From the NCBI RefSeq assembly GCF_964199755.1, contig NC_133898.1, positions 105,762,847 through 105,826,846 of the forward strand: DNA of 64,000 nt, written 5' to 3'. The notes below the pieces were generated by a model. That model saw only the letters and a list, made by a program, of their open reading frames with translations. It made no database searches and was not told where the DNA came from. Below are positions 35,751 to 46,700 of the stretch, piece after piece. The first letter of the stretch is position 1. Each line of letters opens with the position of its first letter. The translations under genes were made by a program, and so were the position numbers. Source of the stretch: Larus michahellis. Lineage: Eukaryota > Chordata > Aves > Charadriiformes > Laridae.

Positions 35751-35803
35751 TTTTTTTCATCAAAATAGTCTTTTCATCTCCGTGATGACTAGCTTTACCA
35801 GCT
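35751..35803 (+). repeat. 53-bp direct repeat, copy 1
   Basis: It begins TTTTTTTCATCAAAATAGTC and ends TGATGACTAGCTTTACCAGCT minus its first base. It matches 37632-37684 at 51 of 53 positions. Flanks on both sides diverge quickly. It belongs to no element I recognise. Confidence 0.95.
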
Positions 35804-37631
35804 GTTATCCCATCCTAATCCTGGTGATAAATGCAGATTTAGGGCAAGGGAGTAAAAGTCCTGTTTTACCTTATCCTAACCCTGCAGGCTGGCTGCGTGT
35901 ATTTAGTAGGCACAGACTTGTGGGAACTTGGAACCACCTCCGTGGAGCTCAGTTCCTACACGTGGTTGGCTCTATCCGTGTGACCACAAGATAACTCCTC
36001 CTCCGACTGGGAAAAAAGCGTCTTTCTCTCTGTCTGGCTCTTGCCCGTTCAAGGAATCAAGCCTGCTCCCAGGCCTGGGCTTCAGGAAAGCTTCAGAGCA
36101 AAATGAGGGAAAGCTGGAGCTCACACACATCGTCGTGCAGGCCGAGATCACTCCTGTGTGACACGTGGGCGGTTTGGGCAGAGTCACAGTAAGGACTGCC
36201 TGGCCAGGTTCTGCTTCATTAACCCCAAAATCCTCTTGAGGAAGGCACGCAGCCAGTGCCAGGGAGACAGATCAGCCAGTGTCCCCCCGAGAACGGCCCG
36301 GGCTCTTGCACGGCAAGACACCGAGCCCCATTTTTTGGGCTGTCCCCACAACTGCGCGGCTGCTCCGTCTCCAGGGCGAGCAGGGTAGAAGGACGTCGTT
36401 TGTGTCACCGTGCTTCAGCCCGCCCTGCGTTTAGCCATACAGACGCTGCCCAAATCTGCAGGCATGCTCTGCACATTTCAGAAACACGAGGGCTCCTGAA
36501 AAACTTGCAGACTCCTGCTTTTATCCACATTTTCAAACTTGCACCACTCTAATACCTCTGTATTTTAGTAGTCCTGAAGTATTACAGCAGAGCAAAGGGC
36601 ATTACATTGAGGGAGAGCGCAGCGACTGCTTCTCTTAGATCTTTTGGAAAACCTTAACTCAGGGTTGACTGTAAAACAGCGGCAACAGTAATCTTTCCTC
36701 TGTTCATATACCATAAGTTTAAACTTTGTTCAGGTTACAATTGTTCTGTACCAAACCATCTTCCAGGCCTGACGAGAAGCAGAAAGGCAAGTTTAGCACA
36801 AGATGATCAGGAGTGCTGCTGTGCTGAGGCTCAGAGATCATCGGCTAATCAACAGTTGTGCCCCATCGTTATTTTTTTTTATTCCTGTGACCAGCAGTAA
36901 CAACGCTGACAATACACTGTATGATTCCGGTCTCATAAAAGACTCTAAATGAGAGTCCTTCAAGAGGAAAGAAGAAAAACTTGATTCACTGCATTGCACA
37001 TACCCAGACAAATATTCATCTTATCATCAGACTGCTTTTTGTGGTAGTTTTTCAGGTTCTACAGACTTTGGTGGCTTTTTATGTGAAACGTTTAAAAAGG
37101 CACAATTCTTAAAGAGGGAGCAGGTTCCAAACAAAACTGCTGGCAACTGTTTTGTTGGCTGCTATGAAAGTTAACCCCCCCCCCGAGTCTTCCCGCTTTA
37201 TTACCACTGGGAAATGCATCTGACTTTAATATCTTTAAGTTTATTTTTCCCAGACTTTACTTTCCAGATCGTCATCTGTCTAGACACTGTCAATCACTAC
37301 TATGTGTACTCAAGGTGAGTTGAAGGGTACTCAATATTTTCTTCTCCATGTGATTAAATTTCCAGGCAGCGCTGAACCAACCCAGTACATTCGCGTTTGT
37401 CATTTAAGGCAGATGTCACATTATCCGAAACAAATTAAAGACCTTTTCATTGATTTTTACTGAAACCAAAGTACAGAAGTTGTGGAAAGTACCTGGAATT
37501 TCAAAGGTCTTCTGAAAGGTTGTATAACAGGAAGAATCTTTTCCTCGGGTAACCCCCCCCTACTCCCCCAAAAAATCAGTGAGGATTCAGCTGAAACGAG
37601 TTGTGAGTTAACGTTGCTTACTATAAAGAGA
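35804..37631. other. Intergenic between the two 53-bp repeats
   Basis: About 1.8 kb with no recognised gene. It includes a GC-rich piece at 36050-36450 and a C9 run near 37175. Confidence 0.45.
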
Positions 37632-37684
37632 TTTTTTTCATCAGAATAGTCTTTTCATCTCCTTGATGACTAGCTTTACCAGCT
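37632..37684 (+). repeat. 53-bp direct repeat, copy 2
   Basis: It differs from copy 1 by A>G at the 13th base and G>T at the 32nd base. Same strand as copy 1, 1,881 bp downstream start to start. Confidence 0.95.
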
Positions 37685-38706
37685 ATCAGACTGATGATAC
37701 CCACCCCTATATTAAAATCTGTAGAGGGAACGATTTGGCTGTGCTGGAAAAAGAGCAATTACATTTAGCTTAAATACAGTTCCTGATGAGTAGCTTCTAG
37801 CGCAGCCGTCCCTTTCCCTGGATGGGGGTGACAGAGCGCAGGTCAGCGGTCCCCAGCAGGTGCAGGCGTTGTTGTGGATGTCAGGCAGCCCAGGACCCAG
37901 CATTTTCATTCCGCACGTCATGTCAGACACGGCAGCAAAAAGATTAAGCTCTGTCTGTGTTTTGATATCCAGCATTGCTGCTCCTGGAGAACAAGCCACA
38001 GCCATTGGGATAGATCAGCTAGGGAAAAAAACCCTAAAACCCCTGATATGTGTACTCTTAATGAAAACTGATTGTAACTGATTATTACTTTCAAACATGT
38101 TTATCAAATTTCCTTTATAGTATGAAGAGATTTGTGCCTTGTCCTCTACATTAAGCCACTGAATCCCACTCCGCACCAGCCCTGAGGTGTCGCTCCCCCA
38201 GTTGTCTTTAAAGCAGTGTTAGCCGTTTGTGTGACCACAGTTCAGGTCAGGAAGGACGGACACTGGGCTGTAGGGAAGAGAAAAAGGACCAGTATTTTGT
38301 ACTTTTTTTTTTTTCTTCAAATGTGTAACAGAGAGCTGATAAAAATTAGCATCCCTATAAGCATATCTTAATTGGCCAACCCGGGTTAATAAAGACTGCA
38401 ATGTGAAGTAATTTCTCAGCAGCGTAGGAAGGAGCTTCATGAACTCCCCTCTGCAGTGAGACACCCTGGCAGTATCTTAAAAATATGAGAAAGGATTGCT
38501 CCTTTCTGCTTCCCAAAGACAGCAGGTGATGCAACATCGAAGTCTGGAGGAGATCCACATAGAAGGCAAACACACTTTCAGCTCACAGGTTCACCTCTCC
38601 ATTCACACCCATGTTTACCAGTTTTGTAGGGTTTCTGGGGAGACATTCACCCTTCCTGGTTAAAGCTGTTCTACAACAAATAAATTCACTATACATACTG
38701 CAGGAC
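37685..38706. other. Intergenic, nothing assigned
   Basis: No exon or repeat recognised. Confidence 0.45.
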
Positions 38707-38935
38707 AGGATCATAGCACAGTCTGGGTTGGAAGGGACCTTAAAGACCATCTTGTTCCAACCCCCCTGCCACTAGACCAGGCTGCTCAAAGCCCCATCCA
38801 GCCTGGCCTTGAACACTTCCAGGGATGGGGCATCCACAGCTTCCCTGGGCAACCTGTTCCAGTGCCTCACCACCCTCACGGTAAAGAATTTCTTCCTGAT
38901 ATCTAATCTAAATTGCCCCTCTTTCAGGTTATGAT
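38707..38935 (-). mobile_element. CR1 LINE 3' end
   Basis: Minus-strand CR1 tail, closely related to the copy at 33245. The ORF2 C-terminus reads FRLDIRKKFFTVRVVRHWNR then LPREAVDAPSLEVF, and the 3' UTR ends near ggatcatagcacagtctggg. About 20 bases present in the related copy, around the tgccatgggcagg segment, are missing at about 38768. Confidence 0.93.
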
Positions 38936-39590
38936 GAATGACCAAACCCCCCCAAAAGCATGTCTGCCTGGCCCTGGCTGGGGCCCACAATCTTGCCCCA
39001 GCAAACTTGGACTCCGAACAGAAAGGTTTAGAGCTCGGCAGGGGCTGAAACGACAACCACTGCTTTGGGAACACTTGCTCTCCAAGCGGCAGTGGGTAAG
39101 ATGCACTGCTTTTCAGAGCATCATCCTTCGTCATATAAGGATGTCCCCACTTCACATATCGTCTGTTTCAGATCCCATTTGGAGGCCATCCTTCCGGAGT
39201 CTGGGAAGCAAACTCAGGACTGAACGCTCCACTCTCAGATTCAGATACTTAAAATCCCTTTGAATTCCCATTCAGTTGTGTTATCGTGGACATCTTACTA
39301 GTGCAGAAACCTAATGAGTTGAAGGCTTGGCAGCCTAAATGTAATGCTAAACTATGGCTTGTTGCATTTCCTCTATTTTTCCTGAAATGTTCTCAAATTT
39401 TAAATAAGCTGTAGGGAAAAATAAACATCACCAGTTTATTAAGTACAAAAGAAAACTTCAGACTGTGGCATGCCACCTAATGGCAGAACAGCATCATTGT
39501 GCATTGGTACCAGTAACCGCACATCAGGAAGCCGCATCCCAAAACTCTTGTTTATTAAGCTGCAACAACCTGCACTGGTAGCACTACGCT

Positions 39591-39609
39591 GGGGGGGGGG
39601 GGGGGGGGG
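39591..39609. repeat. G19 homopolymer
   Basis: Nineteen consecutive G residues, followed 36 bases later by a long A run. Length is likely unreliable in any assembly. Confidence 0.95.
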
Positions 39610-39645
39610 ATTAAAAAAAAATACCAATCAGGCATATTCCTTTGC

Positions 39646-39667
39646 AAAAAAAAAAAAAAAAAAAAAA
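39646..39667. repeat. A22 homopolymer
   Basis: Twenty-two A residues. There is no recognisable retroelement body directly upstream that would make this a poly-A tail. Confidence 0.95.
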
Positions 39668-42600
39668 TCTGCAAATTAAACCAGGCAGAACTCCTGTTTT
39701 AGCAACTTTAGCAATCTCTTACCATTATGGAAGCAGATTAAATGAAATTTACTCTGGGTGTAAATTTAGCATGAAAACACACAGGGGTCACAGTGCTTCT
39801 ACATATCTTCTCAAGGGAAAAATTCATTCATTCAGAAATAAAACGTGTGGAAAAACTGTCTACTCATCTTGGCTTTCCACATTAAAGAATAATTTAATTT
39901 GTCAGGATTTACTAGTCTTACTTTTCTTAGCTCTGCATCATATCCAGTGATTTCTCATAGACCGCTCTGAGACTAAATTAATAAACGTGCTACAGACGTC
40001 TTCAGAAGATGTCAGAATACCTGCAGTGGCCAAGGCAGGGAGGCTGTCAACCCTGAAGGATGCAGGAATAATGTCTTCAGAATCAGTCATGTTTCATGAC
40101 TTTTTTTCTGTTCATACTCTGAATAAGTGTTCCATAAAAATCACACTGTACTGTCATTTTAACACCTGTCTCTTACTGCCTTGAATGGCAGGTACACGTC
40201 AGCATGGTGCATCCGGACCCTTTAAAATGGGCTAAGCTACCAGAGCTGAACGCAATTTTAGCTAAGAGCATCCCAAAAAGTTCCATTCAGTAACAGACCC
40301 TGGTTTCTCTTCCAAATCCTTTGATTCAGCCAACATTATCCAGGACTTGTGGTTTTAAGAATTAATTTAGGACTGAGGAACTATACTCTGGACAAGACAG
40401 AGGTAAGCCAAAGCAAAACAATTTTCCCTTAAAGCAAACAATTATGCAAGTCACTTTACTAAGAAAGCTGCTAGTCTTACCATAAAGGACAAAGCTTGAA
40501 TCCAGACTGAGTGAGTATCAAATGGAAGTCCTTGATTTATTTACAGGTGCTATTAATACTAAATAACATATGCAACATTAATTTCTGAAATCCAAACTGT
40601 TTTGCAAATGTATATAAGCTTTTATATTTTTATCATCTTGGACAGCAGAAAAGACAAAACGGAAAAGCACCTCAATAGCTCAGCCACTTTAACATTGAAA
40701 AAAGTCTCCAAACACACTGGCACACATTCCAGGGGAATTTTCTTGGATTAAAAAAAATCAAAATGGACTCTATTGGTTCCTTACTTTAAAAAAAAAAATC
40801 CTCACGTAACCACCATGTGTTTTTGAAACTCTCACCAGATTGGCGTATGGTTCCTGAGTGAATCAGCAGCTGAACTTGGCAGTTGGAAAGCGTCTACTGC
40901 TGGTCCTTTGCTCAGAATGCTGCATTCCTGCCCCCATCTACAGCTAGCGTTACACACAGAGGTCTAACTGGTGCTAACCTCCAGTTAGACTCAGTAAAAT
41001 TAGCATAACGTTTGATCATCTGAGCATCTTCTCTCCACAAAACTGTCCACTCTGCTGTCTTTAATCCAATGCATAAGAGATCTACAGCTCCGAGAACCAT
41101 GTTTCTGTCACCTCTTATAGCCCTCCTTCCATTTTTATAAGTGAACTTGTCTCAGCTGATACAATAAACTCTTGGGGAAAAGGACTGCACAGGTGTATAG
41201 CTCATTCATTTATTCAAGTTATTAATATAATTAGTAAAGGACCATTTCTGACAGTAAACTAGTAAACTAGTTATACCAACTAATGTCTTTATATGGTAGC
41301 TGAAAGGACAATAAATTATAAGAACACAGAGCCTCTAGCAATCAAAGCCTTGGACTATTGAAAATCACTAGATAGAACGAAGGAAGAGCAACTACTCACC
41401 CATTTCTTCACTGAAACAAGTACTATTTTAATAGCTGCATGTGAACAGACAGTATCTGCTGATAAACCATTTCAAAAGACAAAACTAGCTGAACTTTCTT
41501 ATATTGTTAAATGCGTAATGCTAAATGATATTAATCATAGCTCAGTCTCATAGATAGAAGGCTCACGTAATTTTCTTGGTGAAGGAATATTTCATATAAT
41601 CTTAAAATAATCATTGCCTGAGACTTCTGTTGAATCAACACCTCAATTTGTAACAGGACATTAGCTAGCTTTTCCTTTACACCCAGAGTACATTTCAAAC
41701 GCACGGCCAAGGCAAGAAAAAACAAAAACTCAGAGGCAGCAGGTAAATCTTGGTATGAAAAGAGCTTCAAATTGAAAGGCTCTTCCATTACATCCAACTT
41801 GGTTACTGGACAAAACTATACCTGAACAAATAATCGGTATCATCTTCTGATTCTTGTGACAAAAACTTTTGACGTTTCTCAGCAGGCAGAATCAGCTCCT
41901 TATCTTTCACCCTCAACGGAAGTGTAGATAACTAACATCTTTCCCTGTTTACAAACTCGGCAATATTTCAAAACATGAAGCAATCATTTTTCCCTTCAGC
42001 AATGAGAACAAAACCCACTCCTTATTAAATGTTCTGTTGTATGAAGTTAATAGTGCAACTGCAGCCTAAGGACATAGCCCAAAGATGGGCTGTAGGCAGA
42101 GTAATAAGATTCTAAGACTACCTAGAAAAAGCCCCAAGTTTCAGATATACACATCCTTATTCAGAACTCATGTACCTGAAAGCTTCTCTATTTTTCTCAG
42201 CTAACCTATAAGTAGTATAATAAAAAGTAATTAAGAGGTTAATTCTGCTTGTCAATCTTGCCTAGCATGTAGTTTACGCACGGTAACTCCTAACTAATCA
42301 TCTTTAACTGTATGAAAATAATGATTTCTTGGCAAAATAAGAAATTGCAAGGGATCGCATGTTCAAAATCATGATTTATTGATGTATTTTTAATCATGTA
42401 GCTCCTTGCAAAGATACACTTTATAAATTATGGAACACGTATAGTTCTTTCCACAGCTTTCACATTTTAGTCCTCGAGTCCAGGTCAGTATTTTGAAATG
42501 AGATGTTCAAAGGTAAATTATGCAAAATGGCTTTTAAAAACTACACTAAAAAGCTTCAGTTCTTTCAGAATCCAAGATACATATATAATAAGCAGCATTA

Positions 42601-43196
42601 CAGTGTCTGCACTACACCCCCAAGCGATATATGCAGGAGAAGCAGCGTACAGTACCTGCACCAAACCTCAAGGTACACTTCATGATTAGCAGTACACAGC
42701 ACCTGAACATCTACAGCAGCCTCAAAATTTATCTTAGTACAACAAATGCTCAAAGGGTTTACAGCATCTGTAGCAAGGTTAGATGAAGGGTTATAGCACA
42801 TTACAATCACATCCCAGTGAGCACCTGCTTACCTGTGCATTCACACCTGGCCAATGCACAAGCAGTACACACCAGTGTTTCACCATTGCACTGTGACACT
42901 TCCCAAGCAGAGCCACATACCCCGCAAACCCATCCTGCAGTGCAAGAGAACCACTCACTGCCCACATCCCTCTCCCCTTCATGCCCACCCTGTCGAGCAG
43001 GCGGGCTCCACTGAACTTCTATCAAGATCTAATTACATTTAGACCCACTGACATCACTGCACTGGCGGGGATGTACCGCTGTGGTTAGATTTTATACTTC
43101 ATGCTTGCTTGCCCTTGATTGTTTTTTCTTAATGTTGATGTTGACAAAATGCAGGATCTTAAAGGCAAACAAAATAAGTTTAATTCAAAGAAAACA

Positions 43197-43202
43197 TTTA
43201 TT
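43197..43202 (-). terminator. Candidate distal FBXO9 polyadenylation signal
   Basis: AATAAA on the - strand (tttatt on +), 446 bases past the stop codon. It would give a 3' UTR of about 460-470 bases. Confidence 0.5.
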
Positions 43203-43609
43203 TGAAGTTCTTTTAAGTCACACAGTTTAACAGATATAAGACAACTTTCTCCTCTTCACATTTCAAGCCTTCACCAGAGACCACACACACTGTCCCACGG
43301 ACAGCGAGATTCCTCTATAACAATTCCTTTGGGACAAACCAGTGTCCAGGCAGATGAAGACTCACATTTTAAGCAGACTGATTTATAAAATCCATTTTAA
43401 AAAAACCCCAACAAAACAATCAACAAAACTTTGTTATCAAATTCTTATCACAAAGAAAAGGTGTTCAATACTCATAAGCTTGACTTCAAAATAAAACCCC
43501 AGCCACTCATAATCAAATAGAAGATACTGCCTTCAAAAAATTCCCCTGAATTTTAAAATGTTCCAAATATATACACATTTATAACTTAAGCGCTCATTAG
43601 CTACAACCT

Positions 43610-43615
43610 TTTATT
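43610..43615 (-). terminator. Candidate proximal FBXO9 polyadenylation signal
   Basis: AATAAA on the - strand only 33 bases past the stop codon. If used, the transcript would have almost no 3' UTR. Confidence 0.35.
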
Positions 43616-43647
43616 CATGCAAGAGCTGTGAGGGGAAAAGGTGTTTC

Positions 43648-43756
43648 TTAGAGCGGCTTTTCTGAAAATGCAGTGAAACTCTTCACTCGTGCAAAGAACA
43701 AAGGGGTGTACATTTTGTCAATGTCGAAAGTAGTAACAGCTGTCTCACCAGTCGAT
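43648..43756 (-). CDS. FBXO9: FBXO9 last coding exon (residues 400-435 and stop)
   Basis: [20 protein letters not shown], then [15 protein letters not shown] and TAA at 43648-43650. It matches the human C-terminus with a few substitutions. Two AATAAA signals lie downstream. Confidence 0.97.
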
Positions 43757-46700
43757 CTGCAAAGAGTATTGTAAAAGTGAAATTAAACACAAATTGCCGC
43801 TTGAGTCCCTCAATAAATCAATCATGTTCCACAGTACAGTGTGTGCACCAAACTACAGCTGGAATGTAAGCGTCTTTCATTCTGCCTTGTTCTGAGAGCA
43901 TCTGAATGTTGCTCAAATCCCACTGTATATAATACACTTCTGTTTTAACATCAAAGAAACCACTTTCCCCTTTCATTCTTATTATTAGCTCCAAGACTTG
44001 AAACAGCACAGAATGTCACTGAAGTCACCATGTTGATATTGAATCAAAAAAATCTCCTTTTATTTGTTTCACTTAGAACCCTGAATTCAAAACACAGAGT
44101 GACAGCAAAAACCGGTATGTTTACAAAACTTTAAAAAGAAGAAACCAGAGTATTTCTGAACATCAGTGACAAAAAACAGGCATCCTCCTAGATGTGTTTC
44201 ATACACATCTTTATTCTAGTTTCAAAAGGATACCACCATATTGAGAGATAGAGCAGAACCTGAGCAGTAAAGTTTTCATGCTGAAAAAAGTGTCCGTGAT
44301 ACTGCCACTTCTCTATAAATTAGGTATGAAAATATTGGGTTTTATAAAAGCAATGTTTCTGTTTATGAAAGTTACCTATACTCCCAACCACCAGCAGTTT
44401 ACTTTGTAGATTTTATATACTTAGAGCTCAAAGCTGAGCTATGTCCCTGTAAAAACACTGGATATAGAGATTAAGACAACTGCAAGACAAGGCCTAAATC
44501 CACTAAATGCCAACATCAAACATCTGGACAGCCAACTTGCCAGTAATTTAGTGTCAGGTACAAGAACAGCGGCCACGGCTCTTGCTTGGTCAGTGATCAG
44601 AACAGCTGGTCACATACCCATATTTTGCACTGCTGGATTATATAGTTAGTAAACGCTACAGTTCTCACATGACGGGTACAGATATTTATAGTTTGCACAT
44701 CCACAGAGGAAAAGAAATCCACCTTAATTAATATGCGTTTTCCACACCCCTTTACTAGCACTGCACTAAGTCATTCAACCCTGATCCAGTTCTGAAGTCA
44801 AACACTGTGCATAAATCCTTTAAATGGCTAAAATACTGCAGTTCTACTACTCAGGAAAACTTTCCATACCATTTAAAAAAGTTACTAAAATATTGGTATT
44901 TCTTAAAAGTAAAAATTCATTGTGATACATCAAATCAGGACCAGCTACTGTTTTCAGGACATTTTGTTAAAGCCTCGTAAGCCTCAGAGCCTTTACATCT
45001 TCCGTACTTAGTACTGGACAAATTAATGTCACCTGTGTTTCTACAGTTAAGTATCCTTCTTTGATCTTACTCCCCATTTACTTACTTGTAAGTTATGTGA
45101 CAAGAATGATGTATCCAGACAAGTTTGTTGAACCTCTGGCGCCCACTGGAGCACAACTGCAGTCCTACATGAAAACTGTGATCTGTTTCTTGCACAGGAA
45201 CACGGCGGAAATACCTGTATTTGTGGTAGTCAATCGGTTTCTGCACAAAGAGAAAAGAAGTTTCATGAACTACAAAGAAAACACCGTGCAACTATTTATC
45301 CTGAGGCCTGAACGACTGTGAGGACAGATTGTTAAACTCTGATACTTAAAAGTAAGTACTGGTATTCCTTGAAAACACATCAATTTAGATGTTAATTATG
45401 GAAGAGGTTTTCACAGAAAGTAAAATAAGCCAAACTATGCAAACTCACTGTGAAGTAGTGTAACACTTCTAACTCTTCACAAGTTTCTCTTGACAGACAC
45501 TTTGTTAATCTGAAATTTTTGTGATGTAAATAAATTGACCAAATCATTCAGAGTTCAATTAACGAATACCGCATATGTAGTTTTATTTAATGCTGTGGAA
45601 CACAACTGCATGCAGTCAAAACTGATCTCAGAAAATGAGCTCTGCACCCTTCCCTTCTGTTTGTTAACGTGACTTAGTAGCACCACACGTGGCAATTAAG
45701 CCTAAGAGGCAGAACCGTTGCTCAAACATGAAGCAGATATTCACCTGTCTTAATAAAAAGATTATTACAGATTTGGGGAAAAAAGGTAAGATAAATCACC
45801 AGGCTAATATATATTTTATTTTTAAACCATTTAAAAAAATGAAATTCATTTTTTAATTCTCTGGTGTAATGCAAGTCTTCATGTGCCTAAAAATATTCTG
45901 TGAATGGTCTGAGAAAAACTTATTAAAAAGACCCCTCCTTAAACTATTTTTCCTCTAGTCTATTTTGCTACCTACCTCTTCCTTTTTCTTCATTATTACA
46001 GCAAATACTTTGGTTTGATTGTCTGTTTCCTGGGAAAGGCGATAATGGCCAAGCAAGATTGCATCCGTTCTGGAAAGTTAAGAGGAGGATAGTGTCAAGG
46101 ACATAAAAATATTCCCTGTCTCAACAGAGTCATGTACTTATAATACAACTATCAGCAGTGAGAAGAAGACTGACTGCATATCATAATCAAGGAAACTTCT
46201 TTATTTGCCTTTAGTAAAGTACTAGGCTCAATGATGATACAAAATGGTTAAAACATTTTGGAAGGTTGCTTTTAATTTTCCCAGGTAGGACAGTAAAGGT
46301 AAGTTAGTCAGTTCTACCGAGCTTACTGCTAAATATTTTCAGATTTCTGGTGAACAGCTCAAACCTGTTCTGAAGTCACAAACGATTTTCTGTGTTTTTA
46401 ACAAGTTCGTGCCAACATCAAAATGAAATCACGCAATAATTTAGTCATATCCCACCAAAATCTTCACTTTACCACAAACAGTCAAGGAAGTGTAAGAAAG
46501 CAGTCAGTAACAAAATACTATCTTTAAAAGTATTCTAAACCCACCAAGCTAATAGCGTGTATTCTTTCATCTACTTCCTGTAAAAGTTTAAAATCACACA
46601 ACCCGCAAAGGAAATCTAATTACAGTATCAGGACCTTAAAATTATAAGTATCTTTGCACAAAGACCAAATTTTTTTGTAGTTGTCAAAAGAGAACTATAA

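Larger units (their letters stand above)
38936..43174. other. Intergenic up to the FBXO9 3' end
   Basis: No gene recognised. It contains the homopolymer pair at 39591-39667. A 88-codon - strand frame at 41531-41797 is hydrophobic-helical but matches nothing I know. The more GC-rich stretch 42590-43060 shows no exon signals. Confidence 0.45.

Noticed and set aside
37661-37695. Possible C/D box snoRNA around TGATGA in the 53-bp repeat
   Set aside because: The nearest CTGA is too close for a guide RNA, there is no terminal stem, and copy 1 lacks the D box at this position.
41531-41797. 88-codon - strand hydrophobic frame downstream of FBXO9
   Set aside because: Protein-like at first sight, but no family match, no start context and no splice partner.
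45061-45321. 86-codon + strand frame
   Set aside because: It is the antisense shadow of the FBXO9 exon at 45086-45240.
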